From positions 62,001 through 126,000 of the forward strand of contig JADKIA010000004.1 in assembly GCA_016721465.1 (NCBI GenBank): 64,000 bases of DNA, written 5' to 3'. The notes below the pieces were generated by a model, which made no database searches, had not been told where the DNA came from, and was given only the letters and a program-made list of their open reading frames with translations. Shown one piece after another: positions 41,509-49,891 of the stretch. How positions within the stretch are numbered: the stretch's first letter is position 1; each line of letters begins with the position of its first letter. The position numbers were made by a program, and so were the translations under genes. Source of the DNA: Ideonella sp. (GTDB lineage: Bacteria; Pseudomonadota; Gammaproteobacteria; Burkholderiales; Burkholderiaceae_C).

Positions 41509-42783
41509 TCAGGTCGCCAAGGCCTGGTCGATGTCCCACAGGATGTCGTCGATGTGCTCCAGGCCCACCGACATGCGGACCATGTCCGGCAGCACGCCCG
41601 CCGCCACTTGCTGGGCATCGTCGAGCTGCCGGTGCGTGGTGGACGCCGGGTGACTGATCAACGTGCGCGTGTCGCCGATGTTCACCAGATGACTCATGAA
41701 CTGAGCGGACTCTATGAACTTCACGCCCGGTGCCTGGCCACCTTTCACGCCGAACGCCAGCAGGCCCGAGGCGCCCTGCATCTGTCGTTGCATCAGCGCG
41801 TGCTGCGGGTGGTCGGCCAGGCCGGGGTAGTTCACCCAACTCACCTTGGGATGGCCGCGCAGGAACTCGGCCACCGCCAACGCGTTGCGGCAATGTCGCT
41901 CCATGCGCAGCGGCAAGGTCTCCACACCCTGCAGGATCTGCCAAGCGGCCGTGGGCTGCAGCGCAGCGCCATACACGCGCAGATTTTCCAGCCGGCAGCG
42001 CATGGTGAAACCGAAGTCGCCGAAGGTCTCGTAGAACTTCACGCCGTGGTAGCCCGGAGAAGGCTCGGTCATGCCCGGGAACTTGCCGTTGTCCCATGGA
42101 AAGCGGCCGCTTTCCACCACCACGCCACCCAGGGTGGTGCCGTGTCCTGCCAGGTACTTGGTGGCCGAGTGCACCACGATGTCTGCGCCCAGCGCCAGCG
42201 GGTTGCACAGGAACGGCGAAGGCACCGTGTTGTCGACGATCAGTGGCACGCCGTGCGCATGCGCCACTTCGGCCACCGCGGCGATGTCCAGCACCACCAG
42301 GCTGGGATTGCCCAGCGACTCGGCGAACACCGCACGGGTGCTGGGGCGCATGGCGGCCGCGAAGGCTTGAGGGTCGCGTGCATCGACGAAGCTCACCTCG
42401 ATGCCGAACTTCTTCAGATTCACCGCAAGCATGGTCACTGTGCCGCCATACAGCGCGCCGGCGGCCACCACGTGGTCGCCACTTTGCAGCAGGGTCATCA
42501 AGGCCATGGCTTCGGCCGCCATGCCACTGGCCGAGGCCACGGCGGCGCGGCCGCCTTCGAGCGCCGCCACCCGCTCCTCCAGTGCCGCCACGGTTGGGTT
42601 GGAAAGTCGCGAGTAGATATTGCCGAACGTCTGCAGGTTGAACAGCGCCGCGGCATGCTCCGCGCTGTCGAACACGAAGCTGGTGGTCTGATAGATCGGC
42701 AAGGCGCGCGCGCCGGTGGCCGAGTCCGGGATCTGGCCGGCGTGGATGGCCAGGGTCTCGGGCTTGAATCGGTGGTCGGTCAT
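41509..42783 (-). CDS. metY: O-acetylhomoserine aminocarboxypropyltransferase (sulfhydrylase)
   Basis: A 424-residue PLP enzyme of the Cys/Met metabolism family, MetY-like, making homocysteine from O-acetylhomoserine and sulfide. Visible are ETLAIHAGQIPDSATGARALPIYQTTSFVF, YSRLSNPT, ASASGMAAEAM, IVDNTVPSPFLCNPL and the PLP Lys in HSATKYLAGHGTTLGG. ATG 42783 overlaps the stop of the CoA-binding gene. O-succinylhomoserine use (MetZ) cannot be excluded. Confidence 0.93.
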   Translation of the reverse strand: MTDHRFKPETLAIHAGQIPDSATGARALPIYQTTSFVFDSAEHAAALFNLQTFGNIYSRLSNPTVAALEERVAALEGGRAAVASASGMAAEAMALMTLLQSGDHVVAAGALYGGTVTMLAVNLKKFGIEVSFVDARDPQAFAAAMRPSTRAVFAESLGNPSLVVLDIAAVAEVAHAHGVPLIVDNTVPSPFLCNPLALGADIVVHSATKYLAGHGTTLGGVVVESGRFPWDNGKFPGMTEPSPGYHGVKFYETFGDFGFTMRCRLENLRVYGAALQPTAAWQILQGVETLPLRMERHCRNALAVAEFLRGHPKVSWVNYPGLADHPQHALMQRQMQGASGLLAFGVKGGQAPGVKFIESAQFMSHLVNIGDTRTLISHPASTTHRQLDDAQQVAAGVLPDMVRMSVGLEHIDDILWDIDQALAT

Positions 42784-43250
42784 GGTGTCCAGTTCGGGCG
42801 CCGGGCCGAGATCACGCCCGTGTTGACGCCGGCCCAATGCAGGCCCCCGAACAGGCGAGCGTGCTCGATCTTCACGCAGCGGTTCATCACCGAGTCCATC
42901 CCTGCGCCGCGGGCCAGCGCATCGCCCTGAAGGTTGATCACACCGAGCTGCTGCCACAAGCATTTGGCGCCGATGGCCACGGCGCTGTGCGCGATGGGCA
43001 GCACGTCGTCGGCCCTGCGGAACACATCCACCATGTCGACCGGAGTGTCGATGTCTTCGAGCCGCGCAAAGCAGCGTTCGCCCAGGATCTGCTCGTATCG
43101 CGGGTTCACCGGAATCACACGATAGCCGTGCTGCTGCATGTACTTGGCGGCAAAGAAACTGGGTCGATGCCACTCGGCGGACAGCCCGACCACGGCAATG
43201 GTGCGGCAACCCCGGAGGATGCGGCGCAGGGCGGCAAGCTCACTGCACAT
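42780..43250 (-). CDS. CoA-binding (Rossmann) domain protein, YccU type
   Basis: A 156-residue CoA-binding protein of the YccU family. The Rossmann start IAVVGLSAEWHRPSFFAAKYMQQHGYRVIPVNP, then MVDVFRRADDV and KCLWQQLGVIN...A.GAGMDSVMNRCVKIEH are diagnostic. ATG 43250 has a GGGGGT site; ATG 43283 is possible. The stop overlaps metY (ATGA), a pairing known in betaproteobacteria. It may be a regulator or CoA-linked partner; the biochemical role is not established. Confidence 0.88.
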   Translation of the reverse strand: MCSELAALRRILRGCRTIAVVGLSAEWHRPSFFAAKYMQQHGYRVIPVNPRYEQILGERCFARLEDIDTPVDMVDVFRRADDVLPIAHSAVAIGAKCLWQQLGVINLQGDALARGAGMDSVMNRCVKIEHARLFGGLHWAGVNTGVISARRPNWTP

Positions 43251-43303
43251 GGGCAGACCCCCGGTGCTCAGTTCGGTTCGCATTCGCGGTGTGGCCCCTG
43301 CCC

Positions 43304-44620
43304 TCAAAGTTCGCGCAATGCGGCGGTCACCGGCATGCTGGCCGCCCGCATCGCTGGGAACAGGCCGCCAACGAAGCCGATGGCCAGCGCCCATTTGAGG
43401 CCCGTCCAGAGCAACTCCGGCGACACGCGCAGTTCGAAGTTGAGTTTGCCCACCGAGCCGGCCGCCATCGTCGATGCCCCTTGACCATTGAAGATGAAGT
43501 AGGCCAGCAGCCCCCCGATGACGCCGCCGATCAATGCCAGGATCATCGTCTCCAGCATCACGGCCACCACCACAGGCAGCCCGCGAAAGCCGATCGCGCG
43601 CAGCGTGGCAATCTCGCGTGCCCTCGTTGCCACAGCGGCAAACATGGTGTTGAGCGCACCGAACATTGCGCCAATGGCCATGATCGCACCGACGGTGATG
43701 CCGATGGTGCGCAGCACCTTGGTCACGCCTTCGGACTGCTTGTTGAAATAGTCGAGCGTGGTGCTCACATCGACCTTGAGCTGCGGGTTCGATTCCAGCG
43801 CCGCCTTGAATCCGCCGAACGCCTGCGGGTCGGTCAAGCGCACGGTGACCGATGCCCGACTGCTGCCGCGTCGGTAGGTGTCGGCCACCACGTTGGCATC
43901 GGCCCAGATCTCGGATTCCAGTGCATCGCCCGAGCCGAATACGCCGGCCACAAGCCAGGTCTGATTGCCCAAACGCACCTCCTGGCCCGGCACCAGACCC
44001 ACAAACTGACGCGCGGCCCCGCGGCCGACAATCAGTTCACGCAGGCCGACGCCGAAGCGCCTGCCGGCGATGACTTTCACCTGCGGCCGCAGGTCCCAGG
44101 CCTGCTCGCCCACCCCGCGCAGTTGCACGCTGCCCTCCTCGTCGGCGGCACCACCTTTCACGGGCAAGTTGGCGGCCACGACCAATTCATCCGACACGAT
44201 CGCATCGCCCTTGGCGTTGCGCGCGATGCCGGGCGCCTGAGGAATCACGGCGAGGCTCTCGCGCGTCAGCACCGACATCACCTCCGATGCCGACGCGCCA
44301 CGCATGACGACGGCCGTGTCGGTGCCGCCGGTCTTGCGCAGCGTCTGGCTGTAGCCTTCGGCCATCGACAGCAGCGCCACGAGCACGCCGACCACGCCGG
44401 CAATGCCCACGACGATGACCGCCGACGAGCCCCGCCGTTGGCCCAGCGTGCTGATGCCGACCTCGGCCACCGACAAGGCTTGGCGGCCCCGCCGGGTCAG
44501 CCCCAACCACGCCGCCATCATCAAGGCCAGCACCAGGACCGCCTGCCACGGCAGCATCACCCAGGCTCCCATCGCCAATACCAGCACCACGACCAGCGCG
44601 ACATTCATCATCCAGCTCAC
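43304..44620 (-). CDS. FtsX-like ABC transporter permease (second copy)
   Basis: A 438-residue FtsX/MacB-type permease: an N-terminal pair of membrane segments, a large periplasmic domain and three C-terminal segments, with REIATLRAIGFRGLPVVV as coupling loop. The start is GTG 44620 with AAGGAG six bases upstream. It is a partner of the first FtsX permease and the MacB-like ATPase in the operon 47807-43304. Confidence 0.9.
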   Translation of the reverse strand: MSWMMNVALVVVLVLAMGAWVMLPWQAVLVLALMMAAWLGLTRRGRQALSVAEVGISTLGQRRGSSAVIVVGIAGVVGVLVALLSMAEGYSQTLRKTGGTDTAVVMRGASASEVMSVLTRESLAVIPQAPGIARNAKGDAIVSDELVVAANLPVKGGAADEEGSVQLRGVGEQAWDLRPQVKVIAGRRFGVGLRELIVGRGAARQFVGLVPGQEVRLGNQTWLVAGVFGSGDALESEIWADANVVADTYRRGSSRASVTVRLTDPQAFGGFKAALESNPQLKVDVSTTLDYFNKQSEGVTKVLRTIGITVGAIMAIGAMFGALNTMFAAVATRAREIATLRAIGFRGLPVVVAVMLETMILALIGGVIGGLLAYFIFNGQGASTMAAGSVGKLNFELRVSPELLWTGLKWALAIGFVGGLFPAMRAASMPVTAALREL

Positions 44621-44631
44621 TTGAGTCTCCT

Positions 44632-45798
44632 TCAGCGGCCAGCCAGTGCATCGACGATGTTCAGGCGCATCGCCTTCCAGGCCGGCAGGGCGCCCACGGC
44701 GAATCCGATCAGTGCCATCAGTGCCAGGCCCAGCCCCCAACTGCCCGCGCCCACCTGCGGCAGATTGAGCATGCCGCCACTACCGGCCGAGACAATTGGA
44801 ATGATGACGCTGGCCAGTGCGAGCCCGGCCACCCCGCCAAGCACCAGCAGCAGCATCGATTCCGCCAGCACCATGGCCAGCACGCTGCGGCTTGAAAAGC
44901 CGACCGTCTTCAGCACCGCGATTTCACTGGTGCGCTCGCGCACCGCCTGCATCATCGTGTTGCCCGACAGCAGCAGCAGGGTGAAGAACACGGCCCCCAT
45001 GATCGAACCGACGATGAGCCCGATGTCGGCCAATTGCTTCATCCACGATGCGGTGGCGGCCTGTTCGGTCTGCGTGCGTGTCTCGTGGTCCGAGTTGGCC
45101 GACAAGGCATCGATGGCCTTGGCCACCCGATCGGCCTGGTTCACGTCGACCACCCGCGTGACGTACCAGCCCACCTGACCCTGGTTGTAGGGCGTGGTCT
45201 CGTCGAAGTACTTCCAGTTCAAGAGAAACATCTGGTCGTAGAACCCGCCCGACTTCTTGTCGGTGGAGTGCAGGATGCCGACGATGTCGAACTGCCAGTT
45301 CTTGCTGCCCTGCCGGTCGGGAAAGATGGTCGACTGCAAGGGCACCCGGTCGCCCACCTTCCACTTGAAGCGCTGCGCCAACTGTTCGCCCACCAGCGCG
45401 CCGGTGCGGGTCTGTTCAAACGCCTTGCGCTGCGCTGCGGACAGTGTCACCTCGGGGTAGAGGTCCAGGTAGTTGCTCGGCACGGCAAAGCTGAACACCT
45501 GGTTGTGCGGGTCCTGATAGGCACCGCCGAACCAGTTGGCGTAGGTCACGCTTTTCACCCCATCGACACCAGCGATCTGTGCCTCCAGCGCCTTCGGCAG
45601 CAACTGGATGAACGATAGCTTCGAGCCGGTCTGCAGGCGCGCTGCGCCGTTGGCGCTCTGGCCCGCCTGGGCAAACGAGGTGCGCACCGCGTCGAGCAGG
45701 CCGAACAGCAGGAACGCGGCCACGATGGACACCAGGGTCAACGCCGTGCGCATCTTGCGCCTGAACAACGAGGCCCAAATCAGGTGCAGGTATTTCAT
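44632..45798 (-). CDS. FtsX-like ABC transporter permease (first copy)
   Basis: A 388-residue FtsX-type permease. The first membrane segment follows KYLHLIWASLFRRKMRTALTL; the periplasmic domain spans roughly 45-260, with SEIAVLKTVGFSSRSVL before the last three segments. ATG 45798 begins 10 bases after the ATPase stop. Two permeases with one ATPase and one adaptor suggest a heterodimeric channel. Confidence 0.9.
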   Translation of the reverse strand: MKYLHLIWASLFRRKMRTALTLVSIVAAFLLFGLLDAVRTSFAQAGQSANGAARLQTGSKLSFIQLLPKALEAQIAGVDGVKSVTYANWFGGAYQDPHNQVFSFAVPSNYLDLYPEVTLSAAQRKAFEQTRTGALVGEQLAQRFKWKVGDRVPLQSTIFPDRQGSKNWQFDIVGILHSTDKKSGGFYDQMFLLNWKYFDETTPYNQGQVGWYVTRVVDVNQADRVAKAIDALSANSDHETRTQTEQAATASWMKQLADIGLIVGSIMGAVFFTLLLLSGNTMMQAVRERTSEIAVLKTVGFSSRSVLAMVLAESMLLLVLGGVAGLALASVIIPIVSAGSGGMLNLPQVGAGSWGLGLALMALIGFAVGALPAWKAMRLNIVDALAGR

Positions 45799-45808
45799 CG
45801 CCGACTCA

Positions 45809-46498
45809 TCAGGCCAGGGTGGACGGTTCGACCAGGCTGCCCTTGTCCAGGTGCACCGTGTGGCCGGCATAGCCAGCTGCCTTTGGATCGTGGGTGACCA
45901 TGACGATGGTCTTGCCGTGGTCGCGGTTGAGTGCCCTCAGCAGGCCCAGCACGTCTTCGGCCGATTGCCGGTCCAGATCACCCGTCGGTTCGTCGCAGAC
46001 CAGCAGCGCAGGGTCGGAGACGATCGCCCGCGCAATCGAGACACGTTGCTGCTGCCCACCCGAAAGTTCGGCCGGCTTGTGCGCCGCGCGGTCGGCCAGT
46101 CCCACCAGTTGCAACGCAATCGACGCGCGCTTCCTGCGTTCTGCAGCCGACAGTTTGGTCAGCAGCAGCGGCAACTCGACATTGCGTTGCGCCGAAAGCA
46201 TGGGCATCAGGTTGTAGAGCTGGAACACGAAGCCCACCCGAGACGCACGCCATTTCGCGAGCGCACCTGCACCGAGTTGGTCAATGCGCTGGCCGCCCAC
46301 GCTGATGCTGCCGCCGGTGGGAAGGTCGAGCCCACCAATCAGGTTGAGCAAGGTGGTCTTTCCCGAACCCGACGGCCCCATCAGCGCCAGGAAGTCGCCC
46401 GCGTCGACATCGAGATCGATGTGATGCAGCACCTCGATCTTCTGCTTGCCCCGCGTGTAGACCTTCGACAGGTCACGGATTTCGATCAGCTTGGCCAT
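45809..46498 (-). CDS. MacB/LolD-type ABC transporter ATPase
   Basis: A 229-residue ATPase of the MacB/LolD type. Walker A MGPSGSGKTTLLNL, VGFVFQLYNLMPMLSA with Q-loop, signature LSGGQQQRVSIARAI, Walker B LLVCDEPTGDLD, switch His VMVTHDPKAA. ATG 46498 follows GGAG. It energises the two FtsX permeases downstream for export or extrusion across the envelope. Confidence 0.94.
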   Translation of the reverse strand: MAKLIEIRDLSKVYTRGKQKIEVLHHIDLDVDAGDFLALMGPSGSGKTTLLNLIGGLDLPTGGSISVGGQRIDQLGAGALAKWRASRVGFVFQLYNLMPMLSAQRNVELPLLLTKLSAAERRKRASIALQLVGLADRAAHKPAELSGGQQQRVSIARAIVSDPALLVCDEPTGDLDRQSAEDVLGLLRALNRDHGKTIVMVTHDPKAAGYAGHTVHLDKGSLVEPSTLA

Positions 46499-46538
46499 GC
46501 GTTGCTCCATTGGATGCGCGAATGGGATGCGCGCATGT

Positions 46539-47807
46539 TCAGTGCGTCGGGCTTTCGGGGCGGACTGCGGCGCCGTCGCGCAATGCCTCGGCAGGCGACA
46601 GCACCACACGGTCACCCACCTTCGGCGCACCCGAACCATCGGGCAACAGCCGCATCGATCCGACGGGCTGGGCCGCGGGCTTCACGCCAAGCTGGCGCGC
46701 CTGGCCATCGACCACGACGAACACCACGCTTTGTCCATCGCGTTGCACCACCGCTTGAGCCGGCACCAGTACCCCTGTGGGGATTGCCGCCGCAGCGCCG
46801 ACGGGCTTCGAGCCCAGAAAGGACACACGCACACCGATGTCGGGCACCAGACGCGCGTCCTTCTGCTCCAACGCCACGCGCACTTTCAGCGTGGCCTTGC
46901 CGCGGTCGGCGGTCGGCACGATGGCGATCACGTGCGAAGGCAGTTTCCAGTCGGGGTAGGCGTCGAGCACGGATTCAGCGGGCATGCCGGGCTTGACCTG
47001 GCCGATGTAGGCCTCGTTGACGTCGACATCCACTTCCAGCGACTCCATGTCGACGATGGTGCCGACGCCGGTGCGTGTAAAGCCGCCGCCGGCCGACAGC
47101 GGTGAAACGATCTCACCCACTTGTGCGGCCTTGACGGTGACCACGCCGGCAAAGGGCGCGCGCACGATGGTGTAATTGAAATTCACCTGCGCCTGCGCCA
47201 TTTGTGCTCGTGCCGCATCGGATTCGCGCCGCCGCGCTTCCAGCAGCGCCGCGAAGGTGGCAACCGCCGTTCGCGCTTGCTCAGCCGCCTGCTTGGACAG
47301 CATGCCACTGGCGGCAAGCTCGCTTTGTCGGCGCGAGTCGGCTTCGGCCTGCGCAAGCTGCGCTTGCGCATGCGCCACCTGGGCCTGTGTCGTTTGAAAG
47401 TTGGCCTGCGCCACGTTCAGGCTGGCGCGCAGTCCGCTGTCCTCGAGCCGGGCGATCACCTGCCCTTTCTGCACGCGGTCGCCCTCTTCGATCAGCACTT
47501 CGGTCAGCGTGCCAGTGATCTGCGTTGACACGGTCGCCAGTCGCCGAGCCGTCACGTAGCCCGTGGCCTGCAGCACCGCACCGGCGCTGGCATTGCCGGC
47601 GCTGGCGGCCACGACCGCGGCCGTCTGCACCACCACGGCTCTCGAGCCCAGATACCACCAGGCGGCGCCCGCCAACAGCACCGCAAGCAAGGCTGCTGCA
47701 AGTGCGGTCCACAGCCAGCGCGGCGGCCCGCCTTCGTCCTCACGCTGGCGGCCGTCGATGCGCAAGTCGTTGAGCAGGTTGGTGTCGATTTCGCTTTCCT
47801 CTTTCAA
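46539..47807 (-). CDS. MacA-like periplasmic adaptor
   Basis: A 422-residue membrane-fusion/adaptor protein. An N-terminal membrane anchor (WLWTALAAALLAVLLAGAAWWYLG) precedes a lipoyl half (VLIEEGDRVQKGQVIARLEDSG), a coiled-coil hairpin (ANFQTTQAQVAHAQAQLAQAEADSR) and the C-terminal beta-barrel (VVTVKAAQVGEIVSP...). The start is TTG without an obvious ribosome site, so exact N terminus is uncertain. No outer-membrane factor is adjacent. It is divergent from the gcv riboswitch. Confidence 0.9.
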   Translation of the reverse strand: MKEESEIDTNLLNDLRIDGRQREDEGGPPRWLWTALAAALLAVLLAGAAWWYLGSRAVVVQTAAVVAASAGNASAGAVLQATGYVTARRLATVSTQITGTLTEVLIEEGDRVQKGQVIARLEDSGLRASLNVAQANFQTTQAQVAHAQAQLAQAEADSRRQSELAASGMLSKQAAEQARTAVATFAALLEARRRESDAARAQMAQAQVNFNYTIVRAPFAGVVTVKAAQVGEIVSPLSAGGGFTRTGVGTIVDMESLEVDVDVNEAYIGQVKPGMPAESVLDAYPDWKLPSHVIAIVPTADRGKATLKVRVALEQKDARLVPDIGVRVSFLGSKPVGAAAAIPTGVLVPAQAVVQRDGQSVVFVVVDGQARQLGVKPAAQPVGSMRLLPDGSGAPKVGDRVVLSPAEALRDGAAVRPESPTH

Positions 47808-48038
47808 GCGTTCGGGTGGCGCAGGTCCACTTGCTGCGCACCAGTCGCGCAGCGTCCAACCAGCGACTGCGCCAGGGTGGCCATCCTACCCACTGGTTAG
47901 CACGGCGCAAGGCCCCGGAACCTGCCGCCGCAGTATCACGCAAGCGCGCATCGCGGCCCGATAGCCCAGCCAATGGCCGGGCGCAACATGGCTGATCCAC
48001 TGCAATCCTGGCCCGTTTCCTGGCCCGGTCGCCACTGC

Positions 48039-48044
48039 TACACT
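48039..48044 (+). promoter_or_regulatory. -10 element before the gcv riboswitch
   Basis: TACACT lies 7-12 bases before the first aptamer, so transcription likely starts near 48051. A clear -35 hexamer is not visible. Confidence 0.5.
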
Positions 48045-48050
48045 CGTCGC

Positions 48051-48268
48051 GCCAGGAGAGAGCCTCCGATGAGGAGGCCGCCGAAGGCGCAGGGGCTGCA
48101 AGGCTCTGAACGCTCAGGCAAAAGGACTGGCAAGGCGCCCGAAGACCGGGCGTTCCTCACTGGAGAGAGTCGGGTGATTGCTTCGCGCAATGAGCCCGGC
48201 CACCGAAGGGGCAAGCGTCACCGGCACCGGCGGTGGCGCCAATCTCTCAGGTAAAGCGGACAGCGAGG
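48051..48268 (+). ncRNA. tandem glycine riboswitch
   Basis: Two glycine aptamers in series before gcvT. Aptamer 1 (about 48051-48131) opens with GCCAGGAGAGAGCC and closes with CTCAGGCAAAAGGACTGGC. Aptamer 2 (about 48156-48268) has CACTGGAGAGAGTC and CTCTCAGGTAAAGCGGAC. Both carry the paired GGAGAGA / CTCAGG(C or T)AAA..GGAC hallmark of the class. A linker hairpin (GCGCCC/GGGCG) separates them. Glycine binding normally switches on gcv expression. A further stem (GAGGGCAA/TTGCCCTC, 48264-48303) just before the start may be the expression platform. Confidence 0.95.
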
Positions 48269-48316
48269 GCAAGCCCACCTTCGGGTGGTGGATTCATTGC
48301 CCTCGGAATTGCCGCC

Positions 48317-49429
48317 ATGTCCGCTGACCTGCTCCACACCCCGCTGCACGCGCTGCACCTCGAACTCGGCGCCAAGATGGTGCCCTTCGCCGGCTACGCG
48401 ATGCCGGTGCAGTATCCGACCGGCATCCTGGCCGAACACCGCCATTGCCGCTACGAAGCGGCGCTGTTTGATGTCTCGCACATGGGCCAGCTCAAGCTCA
48501 TCGGTGATGACGCGGCCCGTGCACTCGAGACGCTGGTGCCGATGGACGTGGTCGATCTGCCAGTGAACAAGCAGCGTTATGCGTTCTTCACCAATGCCAG
48601 CGGCGGCTTGCTCGACGATCTGATGATCACGCGTCGCGACGACCACCTGTTCCTGATCGTCAACGCGGGCTGCAAGGACGCCGATCTGCGCCACCTCACC
48701 ACCCACATCGGCGCGCGCTGCACCATCGCACCGCAACCCGATCGCGCCCTGCTCGCATTGCAGGGCCCGCATGCGGTGACCGCGCTGGCACGCTTGAATT
48801 TCGCCGTCACCGACCTGAGCTTCATGACGGGCGGCGATTTCGTACTGGCGCAGGCGCCCTGCTTCGTCACGCGCTCGGGCTACACCGGCGAGGACGGATT
48901 CGAGATTTCCGTGCCGGCCGCCCATGCCGTGACCCTGGCGCGTGCACTGCTCGCCCAGCCCGAAGTCAAGCCCGCCGGCCTGGGCGCCCGCGACACGCTG
49001 CGCCTGGAAGCGGGCCTGTGCCTGTACGGCCACGACATCAATGAGACCACGTCGCCCATCGAAGCAGGCCTGAACTGGGCCATCCAGAAGGTGCGTCGCC
49101 CGGGCGGCACCCGCGCGGGCGGCTATCCTGGCGCCAGCGTGATCGAGCCGCAACTGGCCACGGGCCCCATGGTCAAGCGCGTGGGCCTGGTCGGGCTGGA
49201 ACGCGTGCCTGTGCGCGAGGGCGCGGTCATCGTCGATGCACAGGGCCACAAGCTGGGCCATGTCACCAGTGGCACGCTCAGCCCGACCGTGTTCGAGCCG
49301 GTGGCCATGGCCTACCTCGCCGCCAACCACGCCATCGCCCAGCACGAGGTCTACGCCGAGGTGCGTGGCAAACGCATTCCCATGCGCGTGAGCCCCATGC
49401 CCTTCACGCCACACCGCTATCACCGTTGA
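48317..49429 (+). CDS. gcvT: glycine cleavage system T protein (aminomethyltransferase)
   Basis: GcvT, 370 residues, transfers the aminomethyl carbon of glycine to tetrahydrofolate. Typical features: PLHALHLELGAKMVPFAGYAMPVQY, DVSHMGQ, RSGYTGEDGFEI, AGLGARDTLRLEAGLCLYGHDI. ATG 48317 lies 49 bases after the riboswitch. It begins gcvT-gcvH-gcvP. Confidence 0.96.
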   Translation: MSADLLHTPLHALHLELGAKMVPFAGYAMPVQYPTGILAEHRHCRYEAALFDVSHMGQLKLIGDDAARALETLVPMDVVDLPVNKQRYAFFTNASGGLLDDLMITRRDDHLFLIVNAGCKDADLRHLTTHIGARCTIAPQPDRALLALQGPHAVTALARLNFAVTDLSFMTGGDFVLAQAPCFVTRSGYTGEDGFEISVPAAHAVTLARALLAQPEVKPAGLGARDTLRLEAGLCLYGHDINETTSPIEAGLNWAIQKVRRPGGTRAGGYPGASVIEPQLATGPMVKRVGLVGLERVPVREGAVIVDAQGHKLGHVTSGTLSPTVFEPVAMAYLAANHAIAQHEVYAEVRGKRIPMRVSPMPFTPHRYHR

Positions 49430-49487
49430 CCCAGACGGGTCGATCCCCTTGTCTGTCTTCAATCCCAGCCAACCCAGGAGCACGCCG

Positions 49488-49862
49488 ATGACCACCATGT
49501 TCACGCCCGATCACGAATGGATCAACATCGAAGACCACGAGGCCGCCGTCGTCGGCATCACGCTGCACGCACAGGACGCCTTGGGCGACGTGGTCTTCGT
49601 CGAGTTGCCCGAGGTCGGGCGCACCTACAAGAAGGGTGATGTGGCGGGTGTCGTGGAATCCGTGAAGGCGGCCGCCGACCTGTACATGCCGGTGGAAGGC
49701 GAGGTGGTGGAGGTGAACGAGGCCCTGCGCGCCGATCCGTCCCTGGCCAACAGCGATCCGATGGGCAATGGCTGGTTCTTCAAGGTGCATGTCACGCACA
49801 TGGAGCACTTCGATGCGCTGATGGACCCGCCGGCCTACGACGCCCTGCTCAAGACCCTCTGA
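49488..49862 (+). CDS. gcvH: glycine cleavage system H protein
   Basis: GcvH, 124 residues, the lipoyl carrier that shuttles the aminomethyl group between P and T proteins. The lipoyl-lysine motif VESVKAAADLYMPVEG is intact, in a sandwiched barrel starting FTPDHEWINIEDHEAAVVGIT. ATG 49488 has AGGAG seven bases upstream. Confidence 0.96.
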   Translation: MTTMFTPDHEWINIEDHEAAVVGITLHAQDALGDVVFVELPEVGRTYKKGDVAGVVESVKAAADLYMPVEGEVVEVNEALRADPSLANSDPMGNGWFFKVHVTHMEHFDALMDPPAYDALLKTL

Positions 49863-49891
49863 TCCAACGCCAAGTCGAAACCCGCCGCGCC

